Shown in pieces: positions 57,438-64,000 of a stretch of DNA of 64,000 nt; the first letter of the stretch is position 1, and every line of letters begins with the position of its first letter. The translations under genes and the position numbers were made by a program. This DNA is from Paragorgia papillata. Taxonomy: Eukaryota; Cnidaria; Anthozoa; Scleralcyonacea; Coralliidae. The stretch is taken from the NCBI GenBank assembly GCA_035771165.1, contig JAWNZC010000178.1, positions 681,501 to 745,500 on the forward strand, given 5' to 3'. Below the pieces are notes generated by a model. The model worked only from the letters and a program-made list of their open reading frames with translations, searched no databases and had not been told where the DNA came from.

Positions 57438-59279
57438 ATGAGTCTAACGACGGCAAACCTTGCTGGGGTCATCCACACACGTGAGCAGCATTCTTCGACT
57501 GATCGATTGTTGTGTCAGTCGACATTCCAAAGCAACGCGGTCGTTACTTTGTTTGAGAGTGCAATGATACCACCTAGAACCGAAATGATTTTAGAAGGGA
57601 AATTGGCCAAAAGTGCCAACGGCAAAATAGGCATGATAGAGCCACGTTCGGGTATCAATAATGATGCCCGGCAGAGGTTTAGTTTAGCACGGGTTGTGGT
57701 CAAACCCGACCAACATAGGATTGTGCCTTTACGAGTTATTAACATGTCTCAGAGTCCCATTGAATTGACCGCAGGTGAAAATATTGCGGAATTTTGTCCC
57801 TTGGTTGAGTCATGCTCCAAAGTTTTAAACACCAAACCGGATGTCTGCGGAGCGGTAAAAAGCGAGTTGAAAAATTTTACTGATAAGCTTGACTCTGTAA
57901 TTGATAGCTCTCTTGCCCGCGGTGACAAAGAGCGTGTACAGCGTCTCTTGTGCAAGTTTTCGGATGTTTTTCACGAGAGTTTAGGCCATACAACACTACT
58001 GACGCACAAGATTGATACCGGCAATAACCCACCCATTAAACAGCAACCGCGCCGTTTACCCTATGTACACCGGGACGAGTCTAATCGACAAATTGAGGAA
58101 ATGTTAGAGCAAAGTGTCATACGTCATAGCACAAGCGCTTGGTCTAGCCCAATTATTTTAGTCAAGAAAAAGAATGGCGAGCTTCGATTCTGCGTCGATT
58201 ACCGCAAGCTAAATTTAGTCACTGTTGGCCACGCACACTCTTTGCCTCGCATCGACGATATTCTCGATTCCTTGGGCAATTCACAATTTTTTACAACCCT
58301 CGATCTTCGAAGTGGCTATTGGCAAATATCCGTTGACGAGAAAGATCGTCACAAAACAGCCTTCGTCACGCAAAGCGGATTATATGAATTTAATCGCAAG
58401 CCCTTTGGCCTTTCAACGGCGCCAGCTACATTTCAACGCACTATGGACATCGTGTTGTCCGGATTGACCTATGCTATTTGTTTGTGTTACCTTGATGATG
58501 TCATTGTTTTCGGTCGCGACATCAATGAGCATTGTGAACGATTAGAAACTGTTTTACTTAGGCTAAGACAGCACAACCTCCGCGTCAAATTATCGAAGTG
58601 TAAGATCGCAGCTCAGCAAGTTGCATTTTTAGGACACGTTATTTCGAAGTCCGGAATTCAGCCTGACCCCACTAAAATAGCGGCGGTAAGCGACATCCCT
58701 CGACCAAATTCAGTGAAAGAAGTTCGAAGTTTTTTAGGTCTCGCTGGCTATTACAGAAAATGTATCCCAGGATTTGCGACGGTCGCTGCGCCACTTGTTC
58801 GTCTCACTGAAAAGACAACGATTTTTTCCTGGACAGAAGGATGCGACACCTCTTTCTCTCAGCTAAAATCTTTGCTTTGTTCTGCGCCAATCTTATGTTA
58901 TCCTAAGTTCGACCGCGAATTTATACTCCAGACCGACGCTTCTGATTTCGGAGTAGGCGCGATCTTATCACAGCTCGACGATAACAGGCTCGAAAAAGTG
59001 GTTGCATATGCGTCAAAGGCCCTTTCTGCACGACAGAAAAAGTTTTCTACAACTGAAAAAGAGGCTTACGCTATCGTTTTCGGTACTCAGCAGTTTCGCG
59101 TTTACTTGCTTGGGCGTCATTTTCGAATTGTTACGGACCATAGCGCGTTACGGTGGCTTCATAGCATGGAACCTAAAGGCCGCTTAGCCCGATGGATAAT
59201 GGACCTACAGGAATTCGACTTTTCCGTTGCACATAGGGCGGGTCGCCTGCATAACAACGCGACGCATTGTCTCGACTAG
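57438..59279 (+). pseudogene. Gypsy RT-RNase H, unit C
   Basis: 613 codons with all RT motifs, YLDD, LQTDASDFGVGAILSQ and TDHSALRWLH. The frame fails at NNATHCLD through a single-base deletion. It carries Phe to Cys in the YYRKF segment (YYRKCIPG). Confidence 0.9.
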
Positions 59280-59880
59280 TTCAGTCGCACTCCGATACTC
59301 TGGGCCAATGTAGCGCGACAGAAATGAAACCTTGTGAAGCCTCTCCGATAGCGAACATTCCAACTCGCGATCCCGCGAACGTAGTAAGGACTAAAATACG
59401 CGTTAAACTTTCAACTGGTCGAACTGTCATAATAACCCTAGAAGGTACCAAACCACTCAAAACTGACTCAACTGGAGCTCTAGTTACAACACCCGTCATC
59501 AATGATTCGGATTCAAGTCGTGACGAGAACGCAAATGTGCCAACAGCAGAATCCTGTGCCGTAACGGTCAACCCCTCGGTTAATCTTATAGAAGCACAGC
59601 AAAATGACCCACAACTTTCGAAAATTATTGAAATGAAAAACCGCGGGCTCCCAAAACCAGAGATATCAAGCACAGACGACCACAATCTTAAAACCTGGTA
59701 TCGACATTATGATCGTCTCTTCGTGCGAGACGGATTGTTCGTGAGGTCCATTGGTAATCGACAACCTTACCCTAATTCCGTAATGATCGTACCAACTGCT
59801 CTTCGAGAAACAATTTTAAATGCTGTTCACGACAATCCTTTTGCCGGTCACTTATAGGAATTACTCTCACCGAGGAAAGG

Positions 59881-60570
59881 GTGAGAAAGCGCTTTTATTG
59901 GCCTAGTATTCGTAACGATGTTGATATGTATGTAAAGAAATGTCCAGTGTGTACGCGTAACAACTCGCCAGTTAACAACAATCGAGCGCCAATGGGCACT
60001 ATTTCGGTAGGTGAGCCGTTTACATTCTGGGCCATGGATTACATGGGTCCACTATCAGAAACCAGTAGAGGCAATAAGCACATCCTTGTAGTTGTCGATC
60101 ATTTTACAAAGTGGTGCGAGGCATTTGCAACTCCTGACCAAAAAGCTAGCACGGTAGCGCCAATTTTGATAAGCAGAATATTTTCTCGATTTGGACCACC
60201 TGCTGTACTACACTCAGATCAAGGGCGCAACTTTGAGAGTGTTTTAATGCATGAAATTTGCAACGCAATGGGCATCACTAAAACAAGAACAACTGCATAC
60301 CATCCGCAATGCGACGGTCAAACCGAGCGGCAGAATAGAACCCTCCAACTCCAAGGCATGCTTTCCTCTTTTGTTTCTAGCAGAAGGGATGATTGGGATT
60401 TGTGGCTGGACAGCATTACATTTGCTTACAGCACAAGCAGGCATGATTCGTTAGGAATAGCCCCTTACGAAGTTGTTTTTTGGTCGTGCTCCTCGGCTTC
60501 CATTAGAGTTGGAACTAGGAATGCCCCTATCAAATCCTTCTACACGCAGCGATTACTTGCGCTCCGTTAA
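59881..60570 (+). pseudogene. Gypsy integrase, unit C
   Basis: The core D, D and E motifs are intact (FWAMDYMGP, VLHSDQGRNF, HPQCDGQTE). A T insertion near 60478 then breaks the frame after YEVVF. Confidence 0.88.
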
Positions 60571-60836
60571 GGCTGGTTTCCAGTCAGTGGAATTTTGCGA
60601 GCGGGCGGAATTTTTCTTTGTCTTTTGTGCTCTGAATTAGATTAGTTCCGCTCGAGAGCTCACAAGACAAAGAAAAATTCCGCCCGCTCGCAAAATTCCA
60701 CTGACTGGAAATCAGCCTTTAGATCGGTCTTTCGCGACGTTCGACGAATCGCAAAGGAACACCTTTCCAAAGCATCCGAGAAACGGGCCGGGCGCAACCA
60801 CGGGGCAAACACTTGGCGGTGTTTCTAAATCATTTA

Positions 60837-60950
60837 GCAAGATTTTCTGGGAAGGCGGACACTTTTCACGCATTTGTGCGCAATTTTCGGACGTCTTAAA
60901 CGATACCGGGTCTGTCTATGAGGAAAACAGGGTAAATGTTGTTTCGTGAA
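60837..60950 (+). pseudogene. Duplicated EXD3 tail, unit D
   Basis: Open 3' fragment like that at 23115, with the shared GTAAAT variant. Confidence 0.9.
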
Positions 60951-60972
60951 GAGCTCCGCGGTCACTATCCTC

Positions 60973-61212
60973 CATTGAACTAAAAATAACTGGAACGCTA
61001 CGTTCAACCGGAAGTTTGAAGCCAAATTATGCAAGTCGTACCCAGCCTTTCCACGAAAAAAACAAACACGGCCAAAACAAAAAAAGTAGAAACACGCGTG
61101 GAAGTGCGTGTCTGGGAGTCAAAACTGGCTTCATATGGGAGTCAAATTTTCGCTTCAAGATTTGTATGCGCAGTTTACTGAACGTAGCGTTCCAGTTATT
61201 TTTAGTTCAATG
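60973..61212. mobile_element. hAT-like MITE in EXD3 tail, unit D
   Basis: Same as at 23251, with CTATCCTC on both sides. Confidence 0.85.
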
Positions 61213-61543
61213 CTATCCTCACGGGGTGTGGAAATCGCTGCTTCGAATCGCAAAGCAACTTGAAGTCTTGACCAACTGAAAGTGACTATTGGGTTTGAAT
61301 GGTGGACATTAGCATATTGTCCTGTATGTGTTTTTAACGAAGAGTCGAACCATTACGACAAACCTTCGTTCTACGTAGATGGCACTCTTTTATTAATGTA
61401 ATAAACGTGGTTTTACACTTCACAACTTTTGGTCAAACTTGTCCGACAACGGCTATATCTGTTGCATTGCAGTAGCACGATTAGGGATGTTACACTATGC
61501 AAAATTACTTGCAATTTGTTTTGCAAAACCGAAGTGGACTGGA

Positions 61544-62030
61544 ACGACGTCATGATTATCGCCGTGCATGACATCATGAGCATCATCGTGACGTCATCGC
61601 TGACGTAGACAGAAGTGGACTGGAACGGTTTACGAGGCCTACTTTTATTGGCTGATCATCATGACGTCATGATTATCACTATGCATGACACGAGCATCAT
61701 CGTTACGTCATCACTATCACACGACGTCATGATCATTGTTATGACGTCATGATTATTTTCAGTGATGTCACAGTCGTCGTGATCATCATCACGACGGCAT
61801 GATTATTATGACGTCATGATCATTATGACGTCATGATCATTATGACGTCATGATCATCTTCCGTGTTACCACAATCGTCATAATCATCATCATCATTATG
61901 ACGTCACGATTATCATAGTGACGTCATCATCACGACGTCATGATTATCATCAGTATGACGTCGTGATTATCTTCAGTGACGTCACAATCGTCATGATTAT
62001 TGTCATCTTGACGTCATGATTATCATCACA
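61544..62030. repeat. TGACGTCA-rich array, unit D
   Basis: Same as unit B. Confidence 0.8.
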
Positions 62031-62580
62031 GTGAGAAAACCAAGTCGTGGTAACCTTAGAAACGCGGGTTTCACATTTCATTTACCCGAGAAAACATCGA
62101 CAAAGAAACGTAAACAAGCTCTGTAAATGCGCGGTAGCGACTGTGATTCATCTACGACTAAATACAAATCTTAAACTACATAAAAACTATTCATGAATTC
62201 GTCCGTCACAAAGTTCAAGTTGTTTCGCAAATTTTCTAAACTATTATTATCCGTATATGTCGGTGAGATATTTGTGCTTATACAACACGAGAAGAATTTT
62301 CCATTTCTAGGACTTGGGCTGTTAAACACTGGTCCTCCTGTTAATATTTAGTGGTTGATCCTGATGAATTAAGTGAAAAACAAATATAATTTTATAAGTA
62401 ATTTTCTAATTGTTCTAATTATCGTAAGTTCAACCAGGAAAATGAAGATAAAAAACTAAAAAATAACTGAGCTTTTAGCCGCAATGAATGAATGAATGAA
62501 TGAATGAATGAATGAGGGAAGGAAGGAAGGAGGGAGGGGAGGAAGGAAGGAAGGGAGGAAAGAAGGAAGGGAGGAAGGAA

Positions 62581-62891
62581 GATTTAGATTTAATAACTTT
62601 ATTGCCTATAGCAACTGGTGGTCAAACGGAGCGAAATGCCCCAATTGAACATGACTACCATGATGTAAGTGTTGGTTTTGCGGAGGGAGGAAAACCCTCG
62701 AACCCGGCGAAAAACCCTCGAAGCACAGGAGATTGAGGAGAGATCAACTACAACTCTACTCATATTAGTTTCCAGCTCGACAACGGGGTGATTCCCAAGC
62801 GGTCACCCATCCAAGTACTAACCCCGTCTAACCGGGCCTAACTTTTGGTGAGAGGCAGCGCGCTAACAGCACACGCCACCCGTGCTCCCCG
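62581..62891 (-). mobile_element. 5S-rRNA-derived SINE, unit D
   Basis: Same 311-bp element as at 24855, with the 5S-like block at about 62784-62824. Confidence 0.8.
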
Positions 62892-63220
62892 AAGGAAGGA
62901 AGGAAGGAAGGAAGGAAGGAAGGAAGGAAGGAAGGAAGGAAGGAAGGAAGGAAGGAAGGAAGGAAGGAAGGAAGGAAGGAAGGAAGGAAGGAAGGAAGGA
63001 AGGAAGGAAGGAAGGAAGGAGGGAGGGAGGGAGGGAGGGAGGGAGGGAGGAGGGAGGGAGGGAGGGAGGGAGGGAGGGAGGGAGGGAGGGAGGGAGGGAG
63101 GAGGGAGGGAGGGAGGGAGGGAGGGAGGGAGGGAGGGAGGGAGGGAGGGAGGGAGGGAGGAAGAAAGGAAGGAAGGAATGAATGAATGAATGAATGAATG
63201 AATGAATGAATAAATAAATA
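62892..63220. repeat. (GGAA)n, (GGGA)n, (GAAT)n microsatellite, unit D
   Basis: As unit B, with different run lengths and a few GGA slips. Confidence 0.97.
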
Positions 63221-63285
63221 AAGGAACGAACGAGCAATCTTAACCTTAATTCAAGCTCGCTCTGCGTAGAGTATGGACCAATTAC

Positions 63286-63429
63286 CTTTCGTTCAAAACA
63301 TTCTTTAATAGCCTTGAGAAGTTCTGCTTTGCAATTTTCCATGTCATGCATTGTGCAATATCGTTGCTCCTCTTGTGCATCGAGTCGTTCTAAATACCGA
63401 TCAGTGAGCACTTTCAAATGTTCTTGTCT
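63286..63429 (-). CDS. TRPC-like channel D, C-terminal exon 6
   Basis: Same 48 codons as the other units. The rest of gene D lies beyond the window apart from exon 5. Confidence 0.65.
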
Positions 63430-63537
63430 CTAAAATTAAAGAATTAGTGTTAAGAGCGGACAAAACATACATAAGAAATTGTATTAGTGTTAAGAGCAGA
63501 CAAAACATACATAAGAAATTGTATCCTTGTAAATTAC

Positions 63538-63600
63538 CTCATTCTCAGTATTTTCGTTCTGTCGTTGCGGAGAAAATGTTTGCTTATTATTATAAAGTTG
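63538..63600 (-). CDS. TRPC-like channel D, exon 5 (shorter form)
   Basis: 21-codon form as in unit B. Confidence 0.6.
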
Positions 63601-63813
63601 CTGCAAAAGAAAATGGATGGAATAATTATGCATGAAGAATGAATTATTGCAATAGTTTTGCAGCCAAGCGGGCAGAACAAGAAAGAACAAGAAAATTGCT
63701 TTGTTTTGTGAGTTCTCTTTTAACCCTTGTTTCTGCAAGAGGCACCCAGCTGACAAGTAAAATCGTTTGGCGTTACCCAGAGTAAAATATATAAGTATGG
63801 ACAAAATTGTCTG

Positions 63814-64000
63814 TTAAAGGGTATTGGCAATGCAAATTAAGTTTGTCTAATTTGAAAGAACTCGTCAAATGGTATAAGAAGACCTTTTACAATTTTTCCG
63901 TATCTGTTTTGGTTTTGGAAATATTTCGACCAAAGACAGCGTGCTGTCCGCCATCTTGTCACAGTCTGATCAGCTCTGATATCAGATCTGTTCAGAGAAA
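63814..64000. mobile_element. TTAAAGG-family MITE end and start of foldback, unit D
   Basis: Same sequence as 26054 onward, cut by the window end. Confidence 0.7.

Larger units (their letters stand above)
56236..60836 (+). mobile_element. Truncated, degraded Ty3/gypsy-type element, unit C
   Basis: Gag keeps its frame further (56541-56915) than in A or B. RT and RNase H are open to about 59258, where a base is lost just before the ADALSRL motif. Integrase has the shared two-base lesion and a private one-base insertion near 60478. RT reads KPFGL, like B, while flanking parts match A. Confidence 0.92.
60837..64000. repeat. Tandem unit D (partial)
   Basis: The left 3.2 kb of a fourth unit, matching unit B (SINE present, short exon 5). 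The window ends within the foldback after exon 5. Confidence 0.9.

Overview
This is metazoan nuclear DNA. The genes are spliced with GT/AG introns, a Ty3/gypsy-type retroelement is present, and the introns are packed with foldback/MITE elements, minisatellites and microsatellites. The repeat style and the TRPC-like and EXD3-like genes would suit a cnidarian or another early-branching animal, but nothing in the window fixes the species.

Left flank (1-5965, + strand): the 3' half of an EXD3/mut-7-like exonuclease gene. Six exons can be joined in phase (117-243, 1195-1252, 1799-1960, 2791-2844, 3853-3969, 5392-5757). They cover the end of the 3'-5' exonuclease domain and the Mut7-C RNase domain with its CxxC...CxxC zinc ribbon, followed by a poly-A signal. 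Its introns hold a pentamer satellite and several foldback elements.

Tandem array (5645-64000): units A (5645-23114), B (23115-42961), C (42962-60836) and partial D (60837-end). Each carries, left to right: the 3' tail of the EXD3 terminal exon; an array of TGACGTCA palindromes; a minus-strand ankyrin-less TRPC-like channel gene (exon order from high to low coordinate: TRP_2 domain, S1-S2 region, S3-S5 region, pore/S6, two C-terminal exons); a block of MITEs; a paralogous TRPC C-terminal exon ending in a stop; and a 5'-LTR Ty3/gypsy element cut off in the integrase region and fused directly to the EXD3 tail of the next unit. The same junction at 23115, 42962 and 60837 shows that the units descend from one rearrangement.

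Units A and C are nearly identical, and so are B and D, so the array reads A-B-A'-B'. This implies that a dimer of about 37.7 kb was itself duplicated (or that an assembly duplicated it). A carries a frameshift in the pore exon and B a frameshift in the S4-S5 exon. Only C is open in every recognised channel exon. The gypsy copies share one old integrase frameshift and each has private lesions; the copy in C looks like a mosaic of the A and B types.

Insertions that differ between units give the order of events: a 5S-rRNA-derived SINE in B and D only, a TIR element with TTAAC target duplication in B only, a Harbinger-like MITE with TAA target duplication in A and C only, and a hAT-like MITE with an 8-bp target duplication in every duplicated EXD3 tail but not in the intact EXD3 gene.
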